Shown here: one piece after another, positions 1-6,629 of the stretch | Numbering within the stretch: the first letter of the stretch is position 1 | Layout: each line of letters starts with the position of its first letter | Assembly: GCA_025963265.1 (NCBI GenBank) | Contig: JAOPUY010000540.1 | Coordinates: 1-7,538 of the forward strand | Origin: Frankiales bacterium | GTDB lineage: Bacteria > Actinomycetota > Actinomycetes > Mycobacteriales > Jatrophihabitantaceae | DNA length: 7,538 bases | Direction of reading: 5' to 3' | Notes under the pieces: model-generated | Databases searched by the model: none | What the model was told of the DNA's origin: nothing | Seen by the model: only the letters and a program-made list of their open reading frames with translations | Position numbers and translations under genes: made by a program

Positions 1-702
1 CGCGGGCTCGACCTGTCCTTCGCCACCGAGAACATCGCTGGCGAGCTGATGGACCTGCAGGCCGGCGGCTACCTCTCGGCCGACGCGGATCCGGTCGACA
101 TGGCCGAAGCCCTCGAACCGCGCTACCGACAACTGTGGGCCGAGCTCAACGACGACCAGGTCTATGACTCCGGCGAGAGCTATCGCATCGAGGAGCGGGT
201 GCGCCGGCTCAACAACCTCGGCTTCGACGTCTCCGAGATCGGCATCCGCAGCGAGGACGGCGGCCGCAAGCTGCGGTTTCAGACCCACATCGTCGAACCG
301 GGGCATCACGCCCGTCGGGTCTACGCGTTGACCGGCCTGCGGGTCCAGGAGAACCAGGCCCGGCAGATGCTGTCGGACTTGGCGCGGTTTCGCGGCAAGT
401 GGATCGACGGCGTCGGGGCCGACGTGCCCGAGGACCTGGCGGCCCGCAAGTGGCTGGATGAGAAGTTCTACGGCGTGTTGAGCATGATCCCGCCCGAGCA
501 GCGCAAGAAGCTGCCGGACGCCGAGCTGTTTTACGAGATCGGCGAGCATCGCTGGCTGATGTCGGAGAAGCTCGGGCGCGACGTCGGCCGGCCCGCGGCG
601 GTGCAAGACTACGTCGACACGGTGCTGTCCCAACTGCCCGACGCCGCGGTGCGGATCCTGACTGAGCCGACCACTGAAGAGTTGCCCATTTTCCGAGACT
701 GA
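1..702 (+). CDS. DUF4032 domain-containing protein, C-terminal part (5' end outside window)
   Basis: The reading frame is open from base 1 to a TGA at 700-702, so the 233 residues seen are the C-terminal part of a longer protein. The first in-window ATG (base 49, residue 17) is not a credible start, because homologous-looking sequence precedes it. The stretch from about residue 35 to 205 has the look of the actinobacterial DUF4032 family: the ALEPRYRQLW helix, a YRIEERVRRLNNLGFDV segment (61-77), a FQTHIVEPGHHARRVYALTG strand region (93-112) and the late HRWLMSEKLGRDVG motif (183-196). Proteins of this family usually carry an upstream kinase-like (Kdo/WaaP-type) region, which would lie left of the window. 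I see no signal peptide or membrane segment, so it is probably cytosolic. The molecular function of the family is not established. It is followed 52 nt later, same strand, by the MBL-fold gene with no terminator between, so the two may be cotranscribed. Family assignment is from memory of motifs. Confidence 0.88.
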   Translation, partial: RGLDLSFATENIAGELMDLQAGGYLSADADPVDMAEALEPRYRQLWAELNDDQVYDSGESYRIEERVRRLNNLGFDVSEIGIRSEDGGRKLRFQTHIVEPGHHARRVYALTGLRVQENQARQMLSDLARFRGKWIDGVGADVPEDLAARKWLDEKFYGVLSMIPPEQRKKLPDAELFYEIGEHRWLMSEKLGRDVGRPAAVQDYVDTVLSQLPDAAVRILTEPTTEELPIFRD

Positions 703-742
703 CCGAAGACGCGAAGCGGCGATCGGCCGAGTGAGCACCACA

Positions 743-748
743 AAGGGG
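743..748 (+). promoter_or_regulatory. Ribosome binding site deciding the MBL gene start
   Basis: AAGGGG at 743-748 lies 6 nt before the ATG at 755, a good Shine-Dalgarno distance. An in-frame GTG at 731 would add eight residues, but the bases before it show no purine-rich ribosome site. The ATG at 755 is therefore the better start. This is the only textbook-spaced Shine-Dalgarno I see before a gene in the window. Confidence 0.7.
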
Positions 749-754
749 TTCCAG

Positions 755-1420
755 ATGAACGACTCATACAGCGGCGAGGTCGTCGTGGGCGGCCCGGTCG
801 ACGTCCGGGAGCTCCCGGGCCTGACCATCGCCAAGCTCGCCGTGGGCAAGCTGTCGAACAACGTCTACCTGCTGCGATGCCGCGCCACCGGCGAGGCGCT
901 GCTCATCGACGCGGCCGACGAGGCGGACCGGGTCGCGGCGCTGACCCGGCTCGGCGGGGCGCCGGCGCAGGCGGTGCTCACCACGCATCTGCACGCCGAC
1001 CACTGGCAGGCCTTGGCCAGCGTCGTCGCTCAGACCGGGGCCCGAACGCTGGCCGGGGCCGACGACGCCGGCGGCATCCCGGTGCCGACCGACCGGGTCT
1101 TGCATCACGGCGAGACCGTGCACGTCGGCGAGCTGGAGCTGACGGTGATCACGCTGCGCGGCCACACCCCGGGCTCGGTCGCGCTGCACTACCAGGACCC
1201 CGACGGCCTCGGCCACCTGTTCACCGGCGACGCGCTGTTCCCTGGCGGCCCGGGCCGGACCACCAACCCCGCAGACTTCACCTCGCTGATCGACGATCTC
1301 GAGGAACGAGTCTTCGGCGTCTACCCCGATGGCACCTGGTTCTACCCGGGACACGGCAACGACTCGACGCTGGGACTCGAGCGCCCGCAGCTGGCCGAGT
1401 GGCGCGCCCGCGGCTGGTGA
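755..1420 (+). CDS. MBL-fold (metallo-beta-lactamase superfamily) hydrolase, glyoxalase II-like
   Basis: This 221-residue cytosolic protein is a complete metallo-beta-lactamase-fold hydrolase. The signature THLHADHW gives metal ligands His78, His80, Asp82 and His83. The remaining ligands are also present: His137 in GHTPGS, Asp159 in TGDALF and His200 in YPGHG. With all seven positions intact it should bind two metal ions and hydrolyse a thioester or similar ester bond, as glyoxalase II-type members do. The actual substrate cannot be read from the sequence. The length is typical for the short single-domain members. The ATG at 755 is chosen over an in-frame GTG at 731 because of the AAGGGG at 743-748. 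It follows the DUF4032 gene by 52 nt and precedes hrpA by 45 nt on the same strand. From memory, a similar MBL-fold gene lies near uvrA/uvrB in mycobacteria, which may explain its closeness to uvrB here. A lactonase or another MBL activity remains possible. Confidence 0.9.
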   Translation: MNDSYSGEVVVGGPVDVRELPGLTIAKLAVGKLSNNVYLLRCRATGEALLIDAADEADRVAALTRLGGAPAQAVLTTHLHADHWQALASVVAQTGARTLAGADDAGGIPVPTDRVLHHGETVHVGELELTVITLRGHTPGSVALHYQDPDGLGHLFTGDALFPGGPGRTTNPADFTSLIDDLEERVFGVYPDGTWFYPGHGNDSTLGLERPQLAEWRARGW

Positions 1421-1438
1421 GACTGGGTCCAGACTGGG
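1420..1438 (+). repeat. Two direct copies of AGACTGGG, 11-bp period, before hrpA
   Basis: AGACTGGG occurs at 1420-1427 and again at 1431-1438, separated by TCC. The 11-bp period is about one helical turn. The first copy starts on the last base of the MBL gene's stop codon and the pair sits 13-31 bp upstream of the TATTCT box before hrpA. It could be a binding site for a regulator contacting one face of the DNA, but chance is a real alternative in such GC-rich sequence. Confidence 0.3.
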
Positions 1439-1450
1439 CCCGCGACGGCA

Positions 1451-1456
1451 TATTCT
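1451..1456 (+). promoter_or_regulatory. Candidate -10 element for hrpA
   Basis: TATTCT fits the actinobacterial TANNNT -10 pattern and is the most AT-rich spot in the 45-nt gap before hrpA. It ends 9 nt before the ATG, so transcription would begin at or within a few bases of the start codon, giving a leaderless or nearly leaderless message. No convincing -35 box is present: the bases 17-18 nt upstream read TCCAGA/GTCCAG. Confidence 0.4.
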
Positions 1457-1465
1457 GGTGGAGGT

Positions 1466-4400
1466 ATGTCGCACCCTTCCCGCACCGCGCCGGCCGGCCG
1501 GGCCACCGTCCCCGAGCTCCGCTCCCGGCTCGGCGCGCTGTCCCTGCGCGATGAGCACCGGCTGCGCCGACGACTAGACCGGCTACGTGGCCCGGCCCGC
1601 GATAATTCCCGAGCGCTGGACTCGCTGCGGCACGACGTCGAGTCGGCCGAGGCTCGGGTCACCGCCCGCCGGGCGCTGCGGCCCAAGCTCGAGTATCCCG
1701 AGCAGCTGCCGGTCAGCCAGCGCCGCGACGACCTGTTGGCGGCCATCGCCGCGCACCAGGTGGTGGTGGTCGCCGGGGAGACCGGCTCCGGCAAGACGAC
1801 CCAGCTGCCCAAGATCTGCCTCGAACTCGGCCGCGGGGTGCGCGGCATGATCGGGCACACCCAGCCTCGCCGAATCGCCGCTCGGGCCGTGGCCGAACGG
1901 CTGGCCGAGGAGCTGGGCACGACAGTGGGCGACACCGTCGGCTACGCGGTGCGCTTCACCGACCGGGTCTCGGACAACTCGCTGGTCAAGCTCATGACCG
2001 ACGGCATCCTGCTGGCTGAGATCCAGCGCGACCGGCTCCTTCGCAGCTACGACACGATCATCATCGACGAGGCCCACGAGCGCAGCCTGAACATCGACTT
2101 CCTGCTGGGTTACCTGCAGCAGCTGCTCCCCCGCCGCCCCGATCTCAAAGTCATCATCACCTCGGCGACCATCGACCCGCAGAAGTTCTCCCGCTACTTC
2201 TCCGACGCCCCGATCATCGAGGTGTCCGGCCGGAGCTTTCCGGTGGCCGTCCGCTATCGCCCCTTGATCGACCCGGACCACCCCGAGCGCGAGGAGCGCG
2301 ACTTGGTGACCGGAGTCGCCGACGCCGTGCAGGAGCTGGCGGGCGAACCGGCCGGCGACGTGTTGGTCTTCCTGTCCGGCGAGCGCGAGATCCGCGACAC
2401 GGCCGACGCGCTGAACGCGTTGAACCTGCGCGAGACGGAGATCCTGCCGCTCTACGCGCGGCTGTCCTCGGCCGAGCAGCACCGGGTGTTCAGCGCCCAC
2501 CGGGGTCGGCGGGTCGTGCTCGCGACCAACGTCGCCGAAACCTCGCTGACCGTGCCGGGCGTCAAGTACGTCGTCGACTCCGGCACGGCCCGCATCTCGC
2601 GATTCAGCAACCGCACCAAAGTCCAGCTGCTGCCGATCGAGGCGATCTCGCAGGCCTCGGCCCGGCAGCGGGCCGGCCGCTGCGGGCGCACCTCGGACGG
2701 CATCTGCATCCGGCTGTACACCGAGGACGACTTCGACGCCCGGCCGCCGTTCACCGACCCCGAGATCCTGCGGACGAACCTGGCGTCCGTCATCCTGCAG
2801 ATGGCCTCGCTCGACCTGGGCTCGGTGCAGGACTTCGGCTTCATCGATCCGCCCGACCGGCGCCAGGTCGCCGATGGCGTGGCCCTGCTGCACGAGCTGG
2901 GAGCGCTGGCGGCGGCGGATTCGGGCCCGGTCACGCTGACCGAGGTCGGCCGGCAGATCGCTCAGCTGCCGCTGGACCCTCGGCTGGGCCGGATGATCAT
3001 CGAGGCCGACCGCCGCGGCTGCGTGCGGGACGTGCTGGTGCTGGCCGCCGCGCTGTCGATCCAGGACCCGCGGGAGCGGCCGGCTGAGCACCAGCAAGCC
3101 GCCGACGCCCGGCACGCGCGGTTCACCGACCCGAAGTCGGACTTCAGCGGCTTTTTGAATCTGTGGCGGCATGTGCGCGAGCAGCAGACCGAGTTGTCCT
3201 CGAGCCAGTTCCGGCGGGCTTGTCGCAGCGACTTCCTGAACTACCTGCGGATTCGGGAGTGGCAGGACCTGTTCGCCCAGCTGCGTCAGATCGCCCGCGG
3301 GATGGGCATCACCGTCGATGAGGCGGCCCCGGACGGCGCCGCCAACGAGGAGCAGATCCACCGCAGCCTGCTGGCCGGCCTGCTCTCCCACATCGGTTTG
3401 AAGGAGCCGCCTCGCGGCGACTACCTGGGGGCGCGGAACGCCAAGTTCGCGATCTTCCCCGGCTCGGCGCTGTTCAAGAAGCAGCCCCAGTTCGTGATGG
3501 CCGGCGAGTTAGTCGAGACCTCGCGGCTGTGGGCTCGGGTCAACGCGGGCATCCAGCCGGAATGGGCCGAGGAGCTGAGCCCGCACCTGGTCAAGCGCAG
3601 CTACAGCGAGCCGCATTGGGAGCGCCGCCGCGGCTCGGTGATGGCCTCGGAGCGAGTCACCCTCTACGGCGTCCCGCTGGTCGTGGACCGCAAGGTCGGC
3701 TATCACCAGGTCGACCCGGTGCTCAGCCGCGACCTGTTCATCCGGCATGCCCTGGTCGAGGGCGATTGGGACACCCGGCACGCCTTCTTCGCGGCCAACC
3801 GCGAGCTGGTGGCCGACCTGCAAGATCTGGAGAACCGGGCTCGACGCCGAGACGTGCTAGTGGACGACGAGACGCTTTTCGCCTTCTACGACTCGCGGAT
3901 CCCGGCTGAGGTCGTCTCGGCCCGGCACTTCGACAGCTGGTGGAAGCGGACCCGTCAGAACCAGCCCGACCTGCTCCGGCTGACCGAGCAGGATCTGCTG
4001 CGCCAGGGCGCCCAGCCAATCGCGTCCGAGGAGTTTCCGGACCGGTGGACGTCGGGGTCCTTCGAGCTGGACCTGAGCTACCGGTTCGAGCCCGGCGCCC
4101 AAGCCGACGGCGTGACGGCCACGATTCCGTTGCCGCTGCTGAACTCCGCGAGCGCCGCCGGCCTGGACTGGCAGGTGCCGGGCCTGCGGACGGAGCTGGT
4201 CACGGCGCTGCTGCGGACCTTGCCCAAATCGTTTCGTCGGTCGATCGTGCCGATCCCGGACACCGCGGCCGAGCTGGTCGCCTCGCTACCAGCCGACCTC
4301 AGCGGCACGCCGGGGCCGCTGACCGACGTGATCGGCGCTGAGCTGGCCCGCCTGCGGGGTGTGCACATCCCGGCCGCGGCGTGGGACCCGGACAAGCTGC

Positions 4401-5443
4401 CGCCGCATCTGCGGCCGACCTACCGGGTCGTGGGCGAGGACGGGTCGCTGCTGCGTGAGGGCAAGGACCTGCTGGCCCTGCAACGCGGATTCGCGCCGGC
4501 GGTGGCCGACACGCTGGCCCGGGTGACCAGCGATCTGGCCCGGCCGAGCATCCTCGATTGGGATTTCGACCAGCTCGAGCGGTCGGTGCGCCGCTCGGCC
4601 GCCGGCCATGAGATGACCGGCTACCCGGCTCTGGTCGAGACCCGCGACCCCACCGGCGCGCGCGGGGTCGCGATCGCCGTGTTGGACTCGGCCCCAGCTC
4701 AGGAGCGCGCTATGTGGGCCGGCACGCGTCGGCTGCTGACGATGACGCTGCCCTCGCCGGTCAAGCAGCTGCGGGCCGGATTGAGCACGCCCGCGCGGCT
4801 GTCGCTGAGCCGCTCGCCGCACGGCTCGCTGGACGCCGTGCTGGCCGACTGCGTCAGCGCCGCGGTGGACCTGCTGATGCGCGAGCACGGCGGACCGGTG
4901 TGGAACCGAGCCGACTTCGAGTCGCTGCGCTCGGCCGTCGCGGCCGGATTGCTGCCGGCCGCGCAGCGGACCGTGGAGGTCGTGGCGAGCATCATCGGGC
5001 AGAACCAGCAGGTGGAGCTCGCGCTGGATGAGGCCGACTCGCAATCGGTGCGCGGCTCGGCCCGGTTCGCGGCGGCCCGGTCCGAGCGCGCCCACTTGGC
5101 GACCCTCATCTTCGGCGACTTCGTCACTGCGACCGACGCGCGCCAGCTGCGCGAACTGCCGCGCTACTTGCGGGCGATCGAACAGCGGCTGACCGACGTC
5201 GTCTCGGCGGCTGACCGCGACAGTGAGCGTCAACAGGTGGTGGACCTGGTCGAGCGAGACTTCGGCGAGCTGGCCGAGCGGCTGGCGGCGAAGTCCGGGG
5301 GCGAGCCGGAGCCGGCGCTGGACGGCATTCGCTGGATGATCGAGGAGCTGCGGGTCAGCCTGTTCGCTCAGCGGCTGGGCACCGCTTACCCGGTCTCGGT
5401 GAAGCGCATCCACAGTGCGATGGACGCGTTGGACCCGCGTTAG
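1466..5443 (+). CDS. hrpA: ATP-dependent RNA helicase HrpA (DEAH-box, full length with DUF3418)
   Basis: HrpA is a DEAH-box 3'-5' RNA helicase; in Escherichia coli it is linked to mRNA processing and rescue of stalled ribosomes. The 1325 residues compare with about 1300 in E. coli. After an N-terminal region of about 75 residues come the helicase motifs: Walker A GETGSGKTTQ (104-113), motif Ia TQPRRIAAR (132-140), DEAH (201-204), SAT (233-235), motif V TNVAETSLT (354-362) and motif VI QRAGRCGR (401-408). An HA2 region follows (about 465-560), then an OB-fold region (about 625-705), then the long DUF3418-type C-terminal region (about 725-1310) that marks HrpA rather than HrpB. No catalytic residue is missing. 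The ATG at 1466 is the first possible start: the frame closes at the TGA at 1418-1420 and no ATG, GTG or TTG lies between. GGAGG sits only 1 nt before the ATG, too close for normal use, which favours a leaderless start. Leu682 is encoded by TTA (3509-3511), the only in-frame TTA I found in the window. Confidence 0.97.
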   Translation: MSHPSRTAPAGRATVPELRSRLGALSLRDEHRLRRRLDRLRGPARDNSRALDSLRHDVESAEARVTARRALRPKLEYPEQLPVSQRRDDLLAAIAAHQVVVVAGETGSGKTTQLPKICLELGRGVRGMIGHTQPRRIAARAVAERLAEELGTTVGDTVGYAVRFTDRVSDNSLVKLMTDGILLAEIQRDRLLRSYDTIIIDEAHERSLNIDFLLGYLQQLLPRRPDLKVIITSATIDPQKFSRYFSDAPIIEVSGRSFPVAVRYRPLIDPDHPEREERDLVTGVADAVQELAGEPAGDVLVFLSGEREIRDTADALNALNLRETEILPLYARLSSAEQHRVFSAHRGRRVVLATNVAETSLTVPGVKYVVDSGTARISRFSNRTKVQLLPIEAISQASARQRAGRCGRTSDGICIRLYTEDDFDARPPFTDPEILRTNLASVILQMASLDLGSVQDFGFIDPPDRRQVADGVALLHELGALAAADSGPVTLTEVGRQIAQLPLDPRLGRMIIEADRRGCVRDVLVLAAALSIQDPRERPAEHQQAADARHARFTDPKSDFSGFLNLWRHVREQQTELSSSQFRRACRSDFLNYLRIREWQDLFAQLRQIARGMGITVDEAAPDGAANEEQIHRSLLAGLLSHIGLKEPPRGDYLGARNAKFAIFPGSALFKKQPQFVMAGELVETSRLWARVNAGIQPEWAEELSPHLVKRSYSEPHWERRRGSVMASERVTLYGVPLVVDRKVGYHQVDPVLSRDLFIRHALVEGDWDTRHAFFAANRELVADLQDLENRARRRDVLVDDETLFAFYDSRIPAEVVSARHFDSWWKRTRQNQPDLLRLTEQDLLRQGAQPIASEEFPDRWTSGSFELDLSYRFEPGAQADGVTATIPLPLLNSASAAGLDWQVPGLRTELVTALLRTLPKSFRRSIVPIPDTAAELVASLPADLSGTPGPLTDVIGAELARLRGVHIPAAAWDPDKLPPHLRPTYRVVGEDGSLLREGKDLLALQRGFAPAVADTLARVTSDLARPSILDWDFDQLERSVRRSAAGHEMTGYPALVETRDPTGARGVAIAVLDSAPAQERAMWAGTRRLLTMTLPSPVKQLRAGLSTPARLSLSRSPHGSLDAVLADCVSAAVDLLMREHGGPVWNRADFESLRSAVAAGLLPAAQRTVEVVASIIGQNQQVELALDEADSQSVRGSARFAAARSERAHLATLIFGDFVTATDARQLRELPRYLRAIEQRLTDVVSAADRDSERQQVVDLVERDFGELAERLAAKSGGEPEPALDGIRWMIEELRVSLFAQRLGTAYPVSVKRIHSAMDALDPR

Positions 5444-5453
5444 CGACGCGCGA

Positions 5454-6005
5454 CTACGTGATCTCCCGTTCATCGACCTCGAGGGCCCGGTTGAGGCCCG
5501 CGTAGTAGGCGCCGCGAAAGAACACCAGCGGCTCGGCGATGTCGCCGTGCACGCCCATGCGCTCGATCTCGGCGATGACGACGCTGTGATCGCCCGCTGG
5601 GTACTCGGCTTGCACCTGGCACTCGAGCCAGCCCAGCGCGTCGAGCAGCAGCGGCGCGCCGTTGGCCGCCGGCGTCCAGTCGAACCCGGCGAACCGGTCC
5701 GCGTCCCGGGTGGCGAACAGGCGGCTGACCGACTCCTGGCCGGCCGAGAGCACGTTGATCGCCAGCTGGCCCGCCGCCCGCAGGCGCGGCCAGGTGCCGG
5801 AGCTGTTCGCCGGGCAGAACAGCACCAGGGCCGGATGCAGCGAGACCGAGGTGAAGGAGTTCATCGACATCCCGATGGGCTCATCGCCCTCCATGCCCGT
5901 GATGACCGCGACCCCGGTCGGGTAGTGCCCGAGCACGTGGCGAGACAAAACCGCGTCCGGCCCGCTGAGCTCGGGGGCGATCGAGGGCGGGTCGCTCGGC
6001 GTCAT
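5454..6005 (-). CDS. Flavin reductase family protein (HpaC/HsaB-like)
   Basis: This 183-residue protein belongs to the flavin reductase-like FMN-binding family, whose members use NAD(P)H to reduce FMN or FAD, often to feed a partner monooxygenase. Visible family segments are HYPTGVAVIT (27-36), MSMNSFTSVSLHPAL (46-60), the NSSGTW turn (67-72) expected near the flavin phosphate, FATRDADRFAGFDW (97-110), GDHSVVIAEIE (138-148) and PLVFFRGAYY (159-168). The length is normal and it looks soluble. The ATG at 6005 has GGAG only 2 nt upstream but a TAGGGT box 6 nt upstream, so a leaderless start is likely. It faces hrpA tail-to-tail with 10 nt between the stop codons and is divergent from the nitroreductase across 45 nt. 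No oxygenase partner is adjacent. The nearest oxygenase-like gene is the ABM protein, which needs no flavin in characterised relatives, so the partner is unknown. Free flavin reduction or a stand-alone FMN oxidoreductase role is possible. Confidence 0.92.
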   Translation of the reverse strand: MTPSDPPSIAPELSGPDAVLSRHVLGHYPTGVAVITGMEGDEPIGMSMNSFTSVSLHPALVLFCPANSSGTWPRLRAAGQLAINVLSAGQESVSRLFATRDADRFAGFDWTPAANGAPLLLDALGWLECQVQAEYPAGDHSVVIAEIERMGVHGDIAEPLVFFRGAYYAGLNRALEVDEREIT

Positions 6006-6011
6006 GGCTCC

Positions 6012-6017
6012 ACCCTA
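6012..6017 (-). promoter_or_regulatory. Candidate -10 element of the flavin reductase gene
   Basis: Read on the minus strand this is TAGGGT, a TANNNT box, with exactly 6 nt between it and the ATG at 6005. That places the predicted transcript start on the A of the start codon, the usual leaderless arrangement in actinomycetes. The region 16-17 nt further upstream reads TTAGAG/CTTAGA, a poor but not empty -35 candidate. Confidence 0.5.
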
Positions 6018-6036
6018 TCGAGCCCGGCCGACGCTC

Positions 6037-6042
6037 TAAGCT
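6037..6042 (+). promoter_or_regulatory. Candidate -10 element of the nitroreductase-ABM operon
   Basis: TAAGCT matches TANNNT and ends 8 nt before the ATG at 6051. The bases GCACAGCC between box and start contain no Shine-Dalgarno, so translation probably begins on a leaderless message. The -35 position reads CCTATC and is not convincing. The box lies only 19 bp from the oppositely oriented TAGGGT at 6012-6017, so the two promoters share their upstream DNA. Confidence 0.5.
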
Positions 6043-6050
6043 GCACAGCC

Positions 6051-6629
6051 ATGGAGCTCAAGCAGGCGATCCGCGCCCGAGTCAGCACAGCCGCAGTCAC
6101 CGACCAGGCGCCGACCGACGCTCAGCTGCGGGAGCTGCTGGCCATCGCCGCCCATAGCCCCGATCACGCCGCGCTGCGGGTGTGGCGGTTGGTGAGTCTG
6201 CGCGGGGCCGACCGGGAACGCCTCGGCGCGGCGCTCGCGGCCGGTTTCGGCGATCCGGCCGGCAGCCCGGAGGCGGCCAAGACCGCCGCCAAGGCGGTGC
6301 GCGCGCCGCTGCTGCTGGGAATCGTCGCCGCCCCGCGCGAGCACCCGAAAGTGCCGACCTGGGAGCAGATCGCGGCGACGGCCGGGGTGGTCACGACGCT
6401 GCAGCTGTTGTTGTTCGAGGCGGGTTTCACCGCCATGTGGCGCACCGGCCCGGCGATCGACCTGGCCGAAGTGCGCGACGTGATGGGGGTGGCGCCGACC
6501 GAGCTGCTGCTGGGCTGGCTCTACGTCGGCGGAACCGCCCAGGCTGCGGCCCGCGGCGGCGACCCCGACGTCGGCGACCGACTCTCGCCGTTGCCGGCCG
6601 CGGACGACCGGGCACAATCACCGTCATGA
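6051..6629 (+). CDS. Nitroreductase family protein, YdjA-like
   Basis: This 192-residue protein resembles the small YdjA-type nitroreductases (about 183 residues), dimeric FMN enzymes that reduce substrates with NAD(P)H; their physiological substrate is poorly known. The clearest matches are AHSPDHAALRVWR (34-46), the RERLGAAL helix (56-63), RAPLLLGIVA (84-93), the family-typical HPKVPTWEQ (98-106) and GFTAMWRTG (125-133), followed by LLLGWLYVGG (152-161). The N-terminal FMN-phosphate region reads IRARVSTAAV, whereas the E. coli relative as I recall it has an RRSASR stretch, so one arginine appears replaced by alanine. The start is set at ATG 6051 because the family's first residues begin there and a TANNNT box lies just upstream. 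The frame stays open far upstream, but that part is antisense to the flavin reductase gene and is not coding. The stop overlaps the next gene's start as ATGA, indicating translational coupling. Confidence 0.9.
   Translation: MELKQAIRARVSTAAVTDQAPTDAQLRELLAIAAHSPDHAALRVWRLVSLRGADRERLGAALAAGFGDPAGSPEAAKTAAKAVRAPLLLGIVAAPREHPKVPTWEQIAATAGVVTTLQLLLFEAGFTAMWRTGPAIDLAEVRDVMGVAPTELLLGWLYVGGTAQAAARGGDPDVGDRLSPLPAADDRAQSPS
6591..6618 (+). promoter_or_regulatory. Weak candidate internal promoter before the ABM gene
   Basis: TTGCCG (6591-6596) and CACAAT (6613-6618) are 16 nt apart, each matching four of six bases of the TTGACA/TATAAT consensus, and the second ends 7 nt before the ATG at 6626. The spacing would permit a separate leaderless transcript of the ABM gene from inside the nitroreductase gene. 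The match is weak and coding constraint alone could produce it. Confidence 0.22.

Noticed and set aside
708..733. Possible terminator or promoter between the DUF4032 and MBL genes
   Set aside because: The best inverted repeat is a 4-bp CGGC/GCCG stem, with no T-tract and no TANNNT box at a sensible distance.
731..754. Earlier GTG start for the MBL gene
   Set aside because: No Shine-Dalgarno before 731, whereas AAGGGG lies 6 nt before the ATG at 755; the extra eight residues match no family feature.
764..1558. 264-codon minus-strand frame opposite the MBL gene
   Set aside because: The plus strand carries a complete metal site and a good ribosome site; the antisense product has no recognisable pattern.
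1583..3391. 602-codon open frame on the minus strand opposite hrpA
   Set aside because: hrpA motifs are intact throughout this region. Long antisense frames are normal in GC-rich coding DNA because stop codons are rare, and its product shows no recognisable domain.
5436..5450. Inverted repeat as an intrinsic terminator between hrpA and the flavin reductase gene
   Set aside because: Only a 5-bp stem with a 5-nt loop, overlapping the hrpA coding end and lacking a T-tract on either strand.
4286..5473. 395-codon open frame on the minus strand opposite the hrpA 3' end
   Set aside because: Composition-driven antisense shadow with Arg/Gln/His-rich low-complexity translation and no family motif; it also crosses the convergent gene junction.
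5415..6050. 212-codon upstream extension of the nitroreductase frame
   Set aside because: It is antisense to the well-supported flavin reductase gene, is rich in Arg/Val/His/Gln of the kind produced by reading GC-rich genes backwards, and the YdjA-like match begins exactly at 6051.
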